From contig JBCCGI010000020.1 of the NCBI GenBank assembly GCA_039029355.1, positions 1 through 64,000 on the forward strand: DNA of 64,000 bases. The letters are read 5' to 3'. The translations under genes were made by a program, and so were the position numbers. The notes beneath the pieces are model-generated. The model did not search any database. It was not told the origin of the DNA and saw nothing but the letters and a program-made list of their open reading frames with translations. This stretch comes from JBCCGI01 sp039029355. Its GTDB lineage: Bacteria; Planctomycetota; UBA1135; GCA-002686595. Positions 24,888 through 45,400 of this stretch are shown here, in pieces. Position 1 is the first letter of the stretch; every line of letters starts with the position of its first letter.

Positions 24888-27800
24888 TCAGGCGCGGAAG
24901 CCCGCCGCGGCGAGGGTGCGCACGGTCTCCTGAACCGCGCGCTCCACGATCTCCAGATCGCGGTCGGTGTGCGCGGCCGAGAGCGACCCGCAGTCGCCCC
25001 GCAGGTACACGCCGCGCTCCAGCAGGTGCAGGCGCAGCAGCGGCCCGAGGTCGCTGCCGCTGAGGGAGGTAAAGCCGATGCGCGAGCCGAAGCGCGTCAC
25101 CGCGATCGGCGCGCTCTCGGCGCGCAGCCAGCCGTTCAGCCGCTCGCACAGCGCGGCGGTGCGCTCGTTCAGCTCGCGCTGGAAGGCCGGGCCGCGGCGC
25201 TCGAGCTCGGTGAGCACCGCGCACACCGCGGCCATCGTCAGCGGGTGCCCGCCGTACGTGCTGCCGGCGGCGATGCGGTTCGGGTCCGGCTCGGCCTCCG
25301 CGGACGCGAGCCACGCCCCGCCGTCCACGCGGTCTAGCAGCGCCGCGCGGCCGCCGAGCGCGCCCACCGGGAGCCCGCCGGCGATCGGCTTGCCGTAGAC
25401 CGCGAGATCGGCCTCGACCCCGAAGTGCCCCTGGCAGCCCGCGGGGTGCACGCGGAAGCCGAAGACCGTCTCGTCGAACACGAGCGGCACGCCGAGGCGT
25501 CGCGTCAGGTCGCGCAGCTCGGTGAGGAAGGCGGCGGGCTCGTCGTCGAGGCGCGCGGCGATCTGGCTCTGGATCGGCTCCACCAGAACCGCTGCCAGGG
25601 TGCCGGCCTTGGCTTCGATGGTGTCGAGCGAGCGCGGGTCGTCGTAGTCGAGCACCAGCACGTCGCCCGCGAGCGCCGCGGGGATGCCCGGCGGGCGCGC
25701 GTCGGGGCGCAGCGGGTTGGCCGCGGTCTGCAGCTCGTCGGCGTTGCCGTGGTAGCCGCCGCGGAACACCGCGACGGTCGAGCGGCCGGTCGTCGCGCGG
25801 CACGCCCGCACGCCGACGATCACGGCCTCGGTGCGCGTGCCGAGGAAGGCCACCCGCTCGACGCCGGTCAGGCGCCGGATGAGCTCCGCCGCCTCGGCCG
25901 CGCGGGGCGACGCGATGCCCAGCGGGAAGCCGCGGTCGATCTCGGCCACGAGCGCCTCGCGCAGGAAGTCCGGCCGGTGGCCGAACAGCGTGATGCCGAA
26001 GCTCATCGTCAGGTCGACGTACGCGTTCCCGTCGGCGTCGTGGATGTGGGCGCCCTCGGCGCGCTCGACGAACAGCGGGTGGGCCATGCCGCGCAGCGCC
26101 GCGCGGTAGCCCGACGCGAAGCGCTCGTCGGCCCAGCCGCGATGGCTCGCGCTCGCGAGGGCGTGCGAGCGCTCGGTCCGGCCGGCGTGACGCGCTTCGA
26201 GCGCGTCGAGGTAGCGCTGCTCGCCCTCGGACAGCGACGAGAGCGAGTCGTATCGCAGCGCCTCCTCGGGCGCGAGCGGAAGCGTCGACAGCGGCGCGTC
26301 CGGCGTGCGGACCGCGGCCTCCAGCAGGACCTGCGCGTGGCGCAGGCGCAGCGTCGTCCGGTCGGACTCGAAGAGGTCCGCGCTCGCCTCCAGGAAGCCG
26401 ACGATGTCCTCGCCGTCGTCGAGCAGCGACAGCGTGAGGTCGGTGCGCGCCGTGCGCCAGTCGACGTGCAGCCCCTCGACCTCGAGCTCCCCGAGCCTTC
26501 CCTCGGGCCGCTCGAGGAAGCGCTTGTACGTGAACATCGCTTGGAACACCGGCGTACGCGAGGCATCGTCCTCGACCCCGAGTGCCTCGACGAGCCGCGC
26601 GAACGGCACTTCGCCGAGCGCGTGCGCGTCGAGCGCGACCCGGCGTACGCGTCCCATCAGCTCGCGGAAGCTCGGGTCGCCGCCGAGGTCGATCGGGAGC
26701 ACGAGGAATTCGTTGAACGCCCCCACCATCCGCTCGGCCGCCTCGCCGCGGCGGCGGGCGGTCGACGAGCCGATGCGCACCTTGTCCGCCCCCGAGTGGG
26801 CGTGCAGCCACACCGAGTAGAGCGATAGCAGCGCCATGTAGAGCGTGACGCCCGAGCTGCGCGCGAGCTCACGCGCCTGGTGGGCGAGCCCGGCGGGAAT
26901 CCGCACGGGCAGCACGATCCCCTCGAAGGACTTGACCGCCGGGCGCGGGCGGTCGGCGTCGACCGCGAGCGGCGGGCACGGCTCGGCGAGCCGCGCGCGG
27001 GCCGCCTCCAGCTGCTCGCGCGCCCGGTCGTCGTCGAGGCGCTCGCGCTCTAGAGCCGCCAGGTCGTCGTAGCGGATCTCGGGCTCGGCATCGACCTCGT
27101 CGCCGGCGCCGCCTTCGGTCGCGGCGCGGTAGTGCTGCTCTAGCTCCCGCAGCAGCACCTCGCGCGACCAGGCGTCGAAGGCCAGCTGGTGGCACACGAT
27201 GACGAGCACGTGGTGGTCCGCCGCGAGCCTCAGCAGCGTCGTGCGCATCAGCACGCCGCTCGCGAGGTCGAAGGGCGCCTCGAAGTCCGCGTCGGCGCGC
27301 GCGCGGACCTCGCGCTCACGCTCGAGCGCGGGTGCGCCCGAGAGGTCGACGAGCTCGAACGGCGCGGGGCCCGCGGGCCTCACGCGCTTGACCACGTCGA
27401 GCGGCACGAGGCTGCGCACGTCGTACGCGGTCCGCAGCGGCTCGTGCCGCCGGACGACCAGGTCGAGCGCGCCGCGCAGCGCGTCCACGTCGAGCGGCCC
27501 ACGCAGCCGCCGGGCGGTGACGGTGTGGTAGAAGCGGTGCGTCGGCGGCACCTGGGGATTGAGCACGAACAGGCGGCGCTGTGCCTCGGCGAGAGGCCGC
27601 TCGTCGGGCAGCTCGCGCCGCACCGGCGCGGGCTCGGGCTCGACGTCGCCGCGCTCGCCCGACTCGATCCACGCGGCGAGCCCGGCGGGCGTCGGGTGCT
27701 CGAAGAGCTGCACGACCGGCACCTCGCGTCCGAGCGCGGTGCCGAGCAGCGACGCGACGCGGACGGCGGACAGCGAGTGTCCGCCGAGGTCGAAGAAGTC

Positions 27801-30790
27801 GTCGTGGGCGCCGACGGCGTCGCGTTCGAGCACGCGGCCCCACACCTCCGCCACCAGCCGCTCGGTCTCGGTGCGCGGCTCGACGCCGGAGCCGCTCCGT
27901 TCCGCCCGCGGGGCGGGCAGCGCGCGGCGGTCGATCTTGCCGCTCGCGGTCAGCGGCATGGCCGGGACGCGTACGAGCGCGTCGGGCACCATGTAGGGCG
28001 GCAGCTCGTGCGCGAGGTACGCGCGGAGCTCCGCGTCGCTCGTGGCGGCGTCGCCGCGCTCGACGAGGTGCGCGACCAGGCGCCCGAGCCCCGCCCCGCT
28101 TCCGGCGAGCACGCTCGCCGCGGCGGCCTCGACCTCGGGGTGGCGCGCGAGCACCGCCTCGATCTCGCCGAGCTCCACGCGGTAGCCGCGCAGCTTCACC
28201 TGGTCGTCGGCGCGGCCGACGAACTCGAGCGTGCCGCCGGCGCGCCGGCGTACGAGGTCGCCGGTCCGGTAGGCCCGGCCCGCGCTGCCGAGCGGACTCG
28301 GCACGAAGCTCTCGGCGGTGCGCGCGGGCGCGCCGAGGTAGCCGTCCGCGAGTCCGCGCCCGGCGAGGAACAGCTCGCCGACCACGCCGTCCGGGAGCGG
28401 GCGCCCGAGCCGGTCGAGCACCAGGAGCCGCGTCCCGGGAACCGCGCCGCCGATCGGGGGCAGCTCGTCCCAATCCGCCGGATCACCGGCGAGCCGGTGC
28501 GCCGTGACGACGTGCGCCTCGGTCGGTCCGTACTGGTTGTCGAGCACCGCGCCGTCGAGCCGCGCGAAGAGCGCGCGGATCGGCGCGGTCACGCGCAGTG
28601 CCTCCCCCGCCGTGACGACCTCGCGCAGAGTCGCGGGCACCCGAGCCCGGCCCTCTGCGACCCGCGCGACCGCGTCGAGCAGGACGAAGGGCGCGAAGAG
28701 GCGCGTCACGCCGTGGGACTCGACCGCGTCGAGGATCGCGCCCGGATCGCGCCGCGTCGCGCGGTCGACGAGCACGAGTGTGCCGCCGGCGACCAGCGTC
28801 GAGACCAGCTCCTGGAACGCAACGTCGAAGCCGATCGGGGCGAGCGCGAGCGTCACGGCGCACGCCTCGGGCCCCGAGCGCTCGTTCTGCCAGACCGCCA
28901 GCCGCGACAGGGTGTCGAGCGGGAGCAGCACGCCCTTGGGCTCGCCAGTCGAGCCGGAGGTGTAGAGCACGTAGGCGCCGCGCTGCGGGTCGAACGTCGT
29001 CGCGGGCGGCGTCGGCGCGGACGGGGCCGGAGCCGCGAGGTCCAGGATCGGCGTCCCGTCGGCCTCTGCGGCGAGGGCGTCGCCGAGCTCGGACGTTGCG
29101 AGGATCGCGGCCGGCTCCGCGTTGCGGAGGATGCGCGAGCGACGCCCGGGAGGCTGGGCCGGGTCCAGCGGTACGCAGGTCGCCCCGGCGCGCCAGGCCG
29201 CGAGCAGCGCCTCGACCAGCTGCGCGCCGGGCTCGGCCGCGACCGCGACGCGGTCGCCGGCGCGCACGCCGGCCTGGTCGAGCTGCGCGGCGCGGGCGTC
29301 GACGGCGTGGCGGAGCTCCGCGTAGGTCACCTCTCGACCGCCCGCGACGAGCGCGACCGCCGCCGGCCGCTCGGTCGCATGGGCCGCGATGGCGGCCGCG
29401 AAGTCGAAGCCCGCGCCGGGCCCGGGCTCCTCCTCGCCCGCGGTCGGCGACGCGAGCCCGTCGGCGAGCGGCACGTGCGCCGGCGGCGCGTCGAGGCCTT
29501 CCGCCATGCGCCCGAGCACCGCCACCAGCAGCGTCACGGCGCGCTCCACCGCCGCCGGGTCGGCGCCGTTCCCGCCGAGCCCTTCGACCGCCAGGCCGTT
29601 GCGCGGCGAGACGAGCAGCGTCAGCGGATAGTTGGTCTTCTCGAAGTCACCGAGCTCGGTGATGCGCAGATCGGGCAACCGGTCGGCGGCCTGCTCCAAG
29701 GCGCCGAGCGGCGTGTTGCCCACCACGACGATCGAGTCGAACAGCGCGGCGTCGCGCGGCAGCTCGGAGAGCCCGCGCAGCTCCGCCAGCGGCGTGTGCT
29801 CAAAGCGACGGTCCTCGGCCTGACGGCGCTGCAGATCGCGCAGCCAATCGCGCAGCGGCGCGCGCGTAGCGACGTCCGCGCGGAACGGCAGCGTGGTGAG
29901 GCACATGCCGACCGTCGCGCCGGCGGTATCGGCGTCGCGCCCGCTCGAGGTCACGCCGAACAGCACGTCGGTCCGGCCGCTGAGCGCCGAGAGCGCGATC
30001 GACCAGGCGCCGAGCGCCACCGTCCCGAGCGTGACGCCCGCCTCCCGCGCGGCCGCCGTCAGGCGGTCGGCCGCCGCGGGGTCGAGCGACGCCGCGAACT
30101 TGGTGACGGCCGCGTCCTGCTCCGGCGCGCCGCGCTGCTCGAGTCCGGCGCGGCTCGGCTCGGTGAAGCCGGCGAGCCGCGCGCGCCAGTGCTGCGCGGC
30201 TGCGGCCAGGTCCTGGGACATCACGCGGCGCACGTGCTCGGCGAACGGCCGGGAGGGCGGCAGGTCGACGCCGCGCCCCTCGCGCTCGGCCACCATCTCC
30301 AACAGCAGCTCGCGCGACACGACGGGCACCGACCAGCCGTCGAGCAGGATGTGGTGGTAGGTGAACACGATCCGGTGGCGGTCCGCGCCGAGCAGATAAC
30401 GGTGCAGCCGAACCGCCGGAGCGCGCGTCAGGTCGAAGCCGCGGCGCCGGTCCTCGTCGAGGATCGCGGCGAGCCGCTCGCGCTGCGCGTCGGGCGCGAG
30501 GCCGCTCAGGTCCTCGTCGACAAGCGGCGTGAGCGCGCTCCGGTGCACGACCTGGTACGGGCGCTCCAGTCCCTCCCAGTGGAAGCTCGTGCGCAGCACC
30601 GCGTGCCGCGCTGCCACGCGGTCCCACGCGCGGGCGAGCGCCTGGGCGTCGACGTCGCCCTCGAGTGTCCACCAGAGCTGCTGGACGTAGACGCCGCTCG
30701 CGGGGCTTCCGAGGGTGTGGAAGAGCATGCCCGCCTGCGCCGGCGTCAGCTCGTAGACGTCCTCGACGTCGGTGTTCTCGATCTTCAGCG

Positions 30791-30794
<4 letters not shown>
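24888..30794 (-). CDS. P6: NRPS C-A(Pro-like)-T-C* with C-terminal aminotransferase
   Basis: 1,968 residues. An intact condensation domain (HHILLDG, His147/His148; N-terminus ELTPAQAGMLFH) precedes an A domain whose reconstructed specificity residues are D-V-Q-L-V-A-Q-V-V-K, close to the proline code. Carrier Ser1007 follows. The second condensation-like domain reads CHQLAFDAW (His1202, Gln1203), so the second catalytic His is lost. The last ~420 residues are a class III PLP aminotransferase (VFDETVFGF; YGKPIAGG with Lys1802), as in the AMT domains of iturin/mycosubtilin and microcystin synthetases, which aminate beta-keto thioesters. The NSGTEA-type motif is changed to GTRTEA. No thioesterase is present. 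ATG 30794 overlaps the P5 stop; the open frame up to 32030 is shadow sequence. Confidence 0.93.
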
Positions 30795-38214
<7,420 letters not shown>

Positions 38215-38218
<4 letters not shown>

Positions 38219-41200
38219 CGCCCCTCCCCCGCGATCCCGGCGGGCGTCCGCATGCGCCCCATGCCGACGATGATGCGGCGTTCGCCGGTGAACGGGTTGC
38301 GGCCGTGGGCGACGCGCTCGTTGTCGAGCAGGAGCACGTCGCCGCGGCGCCAGGGGAACTGCACCCGCGCCTCTTCGTACGCCCGGTCGACGGCGGCGAG
38401 GTCGCGCTCGTCGATCGTGGAGCCGTCGCCGAACGTCACGTTGCGCGGCAGGCGCTCGAGGCCGTACTTGGCGAGCAGCGCCTCGCGCACGCCCGTGTCG
38501 AGGTAGCGCGGATGGTGCAGCGCGATCTGGTTGAACCAGACCGGCCAGCCGTGGTCGGGGTGCGGCGCGATCGCCGCGCGCCGGTCGGCGATGCGCAGCG
38601 TGCCGTCCGCGTCCCAGAGCAGCTCCGTCTCCGTCTCGGCACACCGCCGCTCGACCTCGTCGCGTGACTCGGTGCGGAAGAAGTCCTGCCAGCGCACGTC
38701 GAGTCCCTGGGTGAACGTGCGCGTGTAGCGCAGCCCGAGCGTCGCGAAGCGCTCGCGCACGTCGTCCGGGAGCCGCGCCAGCACGACGCGCCCGTCGGCC
38801 AGTGGCGTCTCGCCCTGGGTCTCGGCCGCGACGACGCAGCCGAACAGGATGCGCGTCGGCCAGCTCGTCAGGTGCGAGCTCTCGCTGTGGAAGCGGATCG
38901 AGCGGTCGGCCGGGTACGGCGTCGAGGCGTACACGCGTCCGCTGACGCCCGAGCGCGGCAGGTCGCCGTACTCGCCGTAGAGCTCGTCGACGAGCGCGCG
39001 GCCGAGGGCCTCGAACGCGGGACCGTCGTGGAACGGGCCGCCGCGGAAGAGCACGGCGCCGCGCTGCTTCAGCGCGTCGTCGACCGCCGCCCGCTCGGTG
39101 CGCGCCCAGGCGACGAGGTCCGCGTCCGTCCCGACCGCCTCCACGCACCAGGGACTCGACTCGGCGTCGCCCGAGCGGCCCTCGATCGGCGCTCCGGCGC
39201 GGACCGGCGCCGACGCAGCCGCGGCTACCGAGCGCGCGGAGGCACGGCGGAGGCGCGAGCGCCGGCTCGCGGCGCGGCGGCTGGAGCGCTCGCTCTCCCG
39301 GTGCCGCTCGGCCTCGGTGCGGAGGTCTAACGCGTCCAGCTCGGTCTCGGGCGCCGCGCCGACGGTCGCGAGCAGGCGCTCGAAGCGCCGCGCGAGGCGC
39401 TCGATGCGCTCGGGCGAGAAGCGCCCGGCGTCGTAGCGCCACGTACCGGCGAGCCCGGTCTCGGTGCGCCGGAAGAAGAAGGCCACGTCGAACTTGGTGG
39501 TGGGCTCGGCCAGCTCGAGCGCCTCGGCCGCGAGGTCGCCGAGCTGCAGCCGCACCGGCGGCAGGTTCTGGAAGACGAACAGCACCTGTACCAGCGGCGT
39601 GCGACCGTCGTCGCGCCGCTCGCCCAGCGCGCCCGCGACGCGCGCGAAGGGGACGTCCTGGTGCTCGAAGGCCTCCAGGCAGGTGGCGCGTACGCGGTCG
39701 ACGAGCGCCGCGAAGGTCGCCGCGCCTCCGAGCCGCGTGCGCAGCGGCAGCACGTTGACGAAGAAGCCGATCAGCTTCTCGGTGGCGCCGTGCGTGCGGT
39801 GGGCGACGTCGGTGCCGACCACCACGTCGTCGGTCTCGCCCTCGCGACCGAGCAGGAGTTGGAACGCCGCGAGGCAGACCATGAAGAGGCTCGCCTCGCG
39901 CTGCAGCGCGAGGGTCTCGAGCCGGTCGAGCACCGCTCCATCGACCGCGAAGGCCGCCTCCGAGGCCCGTGGCTCGTCGCTCCGATCGGGCGCGAGCAAG
40001 CGCGGCGGCGTGCCGGCAAGCGTCTGTCGCCAGTGCTCCAGCTCCGACGCGACTGCGGCGTCGTCCAGGACGGCGCGCTCGTGCAGCGCCCAATCGGCGT
40101 ACTGCAGCTCGAGCGGCGCGAGCGGGCTCGGAGCGCCGGCGACGTGCGCGGCGTAGAGCGCGGTCAGCTCGCGCGCGAGCACGCCGGCGGACCAGCCGTC
40201 GCCGACGATGTGGTGCAGGACGAGCGCGACCACGTGCTCGCGCGGGCCCAACCGCAGCAGCGTCGTCCGCAGCAGCGGCCCGGCCGCCAGGTCGAAGGGC
40301 TCGCGCGCGAAGGCCGCAACGCGCGTGCGCAGCGCGGCGTCGCGCTCGGCCTCTGCGAGCGCTGAAAGGTCAAGCTCGGCGAGGGACGAAGCGGCGCGCG
40401 CGACGCCGGAATCCGGCCCGTGGACGCGCTGCTGGGGCCGGCCATCCGCGCCGGGGAACGTGGTGCGCAGCACCTCGTGCCGCTCGACGATCTGGCGCAG
40501 GGCGGCGCCGACGGCGTCGAGATCGAGCGGGCCGTCGAGGCGGAGCGTCAGCGGGATCGCGTAGGACGCGTCGCCGGGATTGAGCTGGTCGAGGAACCAC
40601 AGCCGCTCCTGAGCGTGGCTCAGCGGGAGCTCGTCGGGGCGCTCGTCCGCCGGCACCGCGCGGATCGGCACGGCCTGCGACGCGGCACCCTGGTCGATGC
40701 GCGCCGCGAGGGCCGCCACCGTCGGCGCCTCGAAGAGCGCGCGCAGCGGGAGCTCGACCCCGAGGCGCTCGCGGATGCGCACGGCGACGCCGGTGGCGAG
40801 CAGCGAGTGCCCGCCGAGCTCGAAGAAGCCCGCCTCGACGCCGACGCGCTCGCGGCCGAGCACCTCGCCGAAGATCGCGGCGAGGACGCGCTCGGTCTCG
40901 TTCCGCGGCGCGACGTGCGCGCGCGCACCGCCCGCTCGGGAGCGCGCTTCCGAGGCGAGCGCGCGGCGGTCGATCTTGCCGTTCGGGGTGAGCGGGAGGG
41001 CCTCGATGGCCTCGATCCGCTGCGGGACCATGTAGGCCGGGAGCGCCGCGCGCAGGCCAGCCCGCAGCGACTCGCCGTCGAAGGCGTCCCCGGCGACGGC
41101 AAAGGCGACCAGCGCCTCGTCCACGGCGACCACCGCGGCCGCCGTGACGCCCGGCGCTTCGGCGAGCTGCGCCTCGACCTCGCCGGTCTCGATGCGGTAG

Positions 41201-42400
41201 CCGCGCAGCTTGATCTGCCCGTCGCGCCGGCCGCCGTACTCCAGCCCGCCGCCCGCGCGCAGGCGGCACACGTCGCCGGTGCGGTACAGGCGGGCGCCCG
41301 GCTCGGCGTCGAAGGGGTCGGGCACGAAACGCAGCGCCGTCTCGGCGCCGCGCCGCTCGTAGCCGCGCGCCACGCCCGGGCCGCCGATCGCCAGCTCGCC
41401 CCACACTCCGACGGGCACGGCGCGGCCGCGGCCATCGAGGACCGCAAGGCGCGTGGCGCCGAGCGGCTCGCCCAGCTCGACCACGCCGCGGCCGTCGCGG
41501 CTCGCGGCCAGGTCGGCGCGCTCCAGTCGGCGCGCGGTCGACCAGACGGTCGTCTCCGTCGGGCCGTAGAGGTTCCACACCTCGCCCGTCCGCTCGGAGA
41601 TCCAACGCGCGAGCTCGACCGGCAGCGCCTCGCCGCCGGTCAACGCCTGCAGCGAGGCCGCGCCCTCCCAGCCCGCCTCGCGCAGGAGGCGCCACGTCGC
41701 GGGCGTTCCCTGAAGAGCCGTCGGCGCGCTCGTGCCAACCCGCCGCGCGAGCGCGGCCCCGTCCGCCACCTCGTCCGCCGACGCGACCTGGGAGGACCCT
41801 CCGACGAGCAAGGGGCCCCAGCGCTCCAGGAGCGCGATGTCGAAGCTCAGCGTCGTCACGGCGAGCGCCGCGGTCTCCGCGCTCCAGCCGAGGCGCTTGG
41901 TCATCGCGTCGAGGAAGAAGAGCGCCGAGCGGTGCGAGACGCCGACGCCCTTGGGCCTGCCGGTCGAGCCCGAGGTGTAGAGCACGTACGCGAGCCGATC
42001 CGCGTCGCCGGCGGCCGGCGGCGGCTCGGCCGAGGACGCGAACGACGCCGGATCGTCCAGCGCGATCGTCGTCACGCTGGCCGGGAGCGCCTCGGCGGCG
42101 CGCGGCCCGACCGTCAGCGCCAGGCGCACGTCGCTCGTCGCAACCACCCACGCGAGCCGCTCCTCCGGGAAGCTCGGATCGAGCGGCACGTATGCGGCTC
42201 CCGCCTTCCACACGGCGAGCATCGCCACCCACTCGAGCGCCCCGCGCTCGGCGGCGAGGCCGACGCGCTCCTCGGGGCGCACGCCGTGCTCGACCAGCGC
42301 CTGCGCGAGCTGGTTGGCACGTCGATCGAGCTCGACGTAGCTGAGGAAGCCCCCTTCCGCGTCCGGCCCGACGGCGCGCGCCTCGGGTCGCGCCGAGGCG
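38215..42400 (-). repeat. Duplicated A(Gly)-T-C-TauD cassette, copy in P4
   Basis: The second half of P4 aligns along its whole length with the 3' three quarters of P3: same domain order, same glycine code, and long identical stretches such as FDIALLERWGPLLVGG and ALQGTPATWRLLR. The start boundary is approximate. It indicates a segmental duplication that created a second hydroxylation step. Confidence 0.65.
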
Positions 42401-45400
42401 ACGGCGGCGAGGCGGTCGACCAGCGTCGCGCCGGCGAGGCCGCCGCGTTCGGCAGCGGCGTCCGGCGCCGGCAAGATCGACGGTGGAAGCCCGAGCGGAA
42501 GGTCTTCGATGCCGGCGTCCGGGTTCGCCGCGATCGCGTCGAGCAGCGCCACGTACGCGTCGCGCCAGCCCTCGATCGTCGCGTGCTCGAAGAGGTCCGT
42601 CGCGTACTCGAAGCTCCCGACGAGTCCCTCTTCGGTCTCCTCGAAGAGCACCGTCAGATCGAGCTTGGCCGTCGGCGCCTCGGCGTCGACGGGCTCGAAG
42701 CGGAGACCGTCGAACGCGATGGCGCCGCGCGGCGTGTTGCGCAGGGTGAAGAGCACCTGGAACAGCGGGTTCGCGGAGAGGTCGCGCTCGACCGGCAGCG
42801 CCTCGACCAGCTCCTCGAACGGCAGATCCTGATGGGCGTAGGCGTCGAGCGCAGCCGTCCGCACCCGGCCGAGGAGCGCGCGGAAGGTCGGCTCGCCGGA
42901 CAGGTCGGTGCGCAGCACGATGGTGTTGCTGAAGAAGCCGATCAGTCGCTCCAGTTCGGGACGCCGGCGGTTCGAGATCGGCGAGCCAACCACGATGTCG
43001 TCCTGGCCGGTCAGGCGCGCCAGCAGCACGTCGAACGCGCCGAGCAGCACCATGAAGAGCGTCGCGCCTTCGGCCTTCGCCAGCGCGTTAAGCGCCGCGC
43101 CGGTGGATGCGGGCACGCGGATGCGCAGGCGGTCGCCGCGGTGCGTCGGCCGCGACGGCCGCGGCCGGTCGGACGGCAGCTGCAGCAGGCCCGGCGCGCC
43201 CGCGAGCGTGCGTCGCCAGTGCTCCAGCTCGGCCTCGCGGCGCGCGCCGGCGAGCCATCCGCGCTGCCACGCGGCGAAGTCCGCGTACTGCATCTCGAGC
43301 GGCGCGAGCGGGCTCGGTGCGCCGCGCGCGAAGGCGCCGTACAGCGCCGTCAGCTCGGCGAGCAGCACGCCGCGCGACCAGGCGTCGAACACGACGTGAT
43401 GGCAGACGGCGAACAGCACGTGCTCGTCGTACCCGAGCTCGACCAGCGTCATGCGAAGGAGCGGACCCTCGGCGAGGTCGAACGGCGCGAGCGCCCGCTC
43501 GCGGAGCGCCCGTACCACCGCCTGCTCACGCCCCTCCAGCGGCGCGTCGCTGAGGTCGACGCGCTCGAGCGCCACGCGGGCCGAGGAGGCCTCCGGCTGC
43601 ACGATCTGCACCGGCTCGCCGCCCGCGCCGGCGTGGAACACGGTGCGCAGCGTCTCATGGCGCCGCACGAGCTCCTCGACGCTCGCGGTCAGCGCCGCGA
43701 CGTCCAGGGGCCCTTGCACGCGCGCGGCCATCGGGATGGCGTAGGCGGCGCGGCCTTCGGGTTCGAGCCGATCCAGCAGCCACATGCGCCGCTGGGCGAA
43801 CGAGACCGGCAGCGGGCCGTCGCGGGGCGCGCGCTCGAGCGGCGGCAGCTCCGCCCCCGGCGCCAGGGCCAGGCGCGCGACGAGCCCGCGGACGGTCGGC
43901 TCCTCGAACAGCGCGGTGAGGGGGAGCTCGACGGCGAACTCCTCGCGGATGCGCGACACCGCGCGGGTGGCGAGGAGCGAGTGTCCCCCGAGCTCGAAGA
44001 AGCTCGCCGTCGCGGAGACGCGCTCGTGCCCGAGGATCTCGCCGAAGACCGCCGCCAGCCGGCGCTCGTCGTCGCCCTCGGGCTCGACGTGGGGGCCGGC
44101 GCTGGAGTCGGGCTCGGGCGCGGGCAGCGCCGTGCGGTCGAGCTTGCCGTTGGTCGTCAGGGGCAAATGCTCGAGCGCCACGATGCGCTCGGGGACGAGC
44201 GCCGCGGGCAGCTGCTCGGCCAGCCAGCCGAGGAGCGCGTCCGGCGACGCCTCCCCCACCGCGTAGCCGACGAGCCGCGGACCGAACGCGCGCACGGCGG
44301 CGCCGCGGACGTCCGGATGCCGAAGGAGGGCGCCTTCGATCTCGCCCGGTTCGATCCGCAGTCCGCGGATCTTCAGCTGCTCGTCGACGCGACCGAGGAA
44401 GTGCACCCGGCCCTCCGCGTCCATCCTGGCGCGGTCGCCAGTGCGGTAGCGCCGCTGGGAGGCGTTGTCGCGCGCGGCTTGGATGAAGCGCTCCGCGGTC
44501 CGCTCGTCGCGGCCGACGTAGCCCCGCGCGAGCTGCGCGCCGCCGACCCAGAGCTCGCCCGGCACGCCGCGTGGGACGACTCGGCCGGCGCCGTCGACGA
44601 CCTCGACGGTGACGCCGGGCAGCGGCGTCCCGAGCGGCGGCACCTCGCTCGCGTGGATCGCGTGCGTGAGCACGCCGACCGTGGACTCGGTCGGACCGTA
44701 GTGGTTGACGATCCGCAGCTCGGGAGCGAGCTCCCGCACGCGGTCGACGAGCGCGGGCTCGAGCCGCTCTCCGCCCAGCACGAGCACGCGGCGTGGCAGC
44801 ACGGCCGCGGGATCGCGGCCGGAGAGCAGCGCGGCGAGGTGGGACGGCACGATCTTCAGGACGTCGACCGGCGCGGCACGGAAGCGCTCCGCGAGCGCGT
44901 CGGGATCCATCGCGCGCTCCGACCCGACGACGTGCAGCGCGCCTCCGCGCGCGAGCGCAGGGAAGATCGCGGTGTGCCCAAGGTCCGAGGCGAAGCTCGA
45001 CACGGTCGCGTACGCCAAGCCGGGTTCGAGCTCGAGGCGCGACTCGGCGGCCGCCGCGTAGCTCGCGAGCGCGCCATGCTCGACGCCGACGAGCTTCGGG
45101 TGCCCGGTCGAGCCCGACGTGAAGATGCCGTAGGCGAGGTCGGTCGCGGCGGGCTGCTCGGTCGCGTCGTCCGGCGCGGCCTCGTCGCTGGGTTGCGCGA
45201 GGTCGACCACGACGCGCGGCGTCTCCGCGGGCAGCGCGGGCGGCGAGTCGCCGCCGACCAGCACCGCGGCCAGCGCGCCCTCCTCGACGCGCGACGCGAG
45301 CGCCGCGGCCGGCAGCGCGGGATCCAGCGGCACGAACGCGGCGCCTGCGCGCCAGGTCCCCAGGAACCCCGCGATCACCGCCCCCGAGCGGGGCAGCGCG

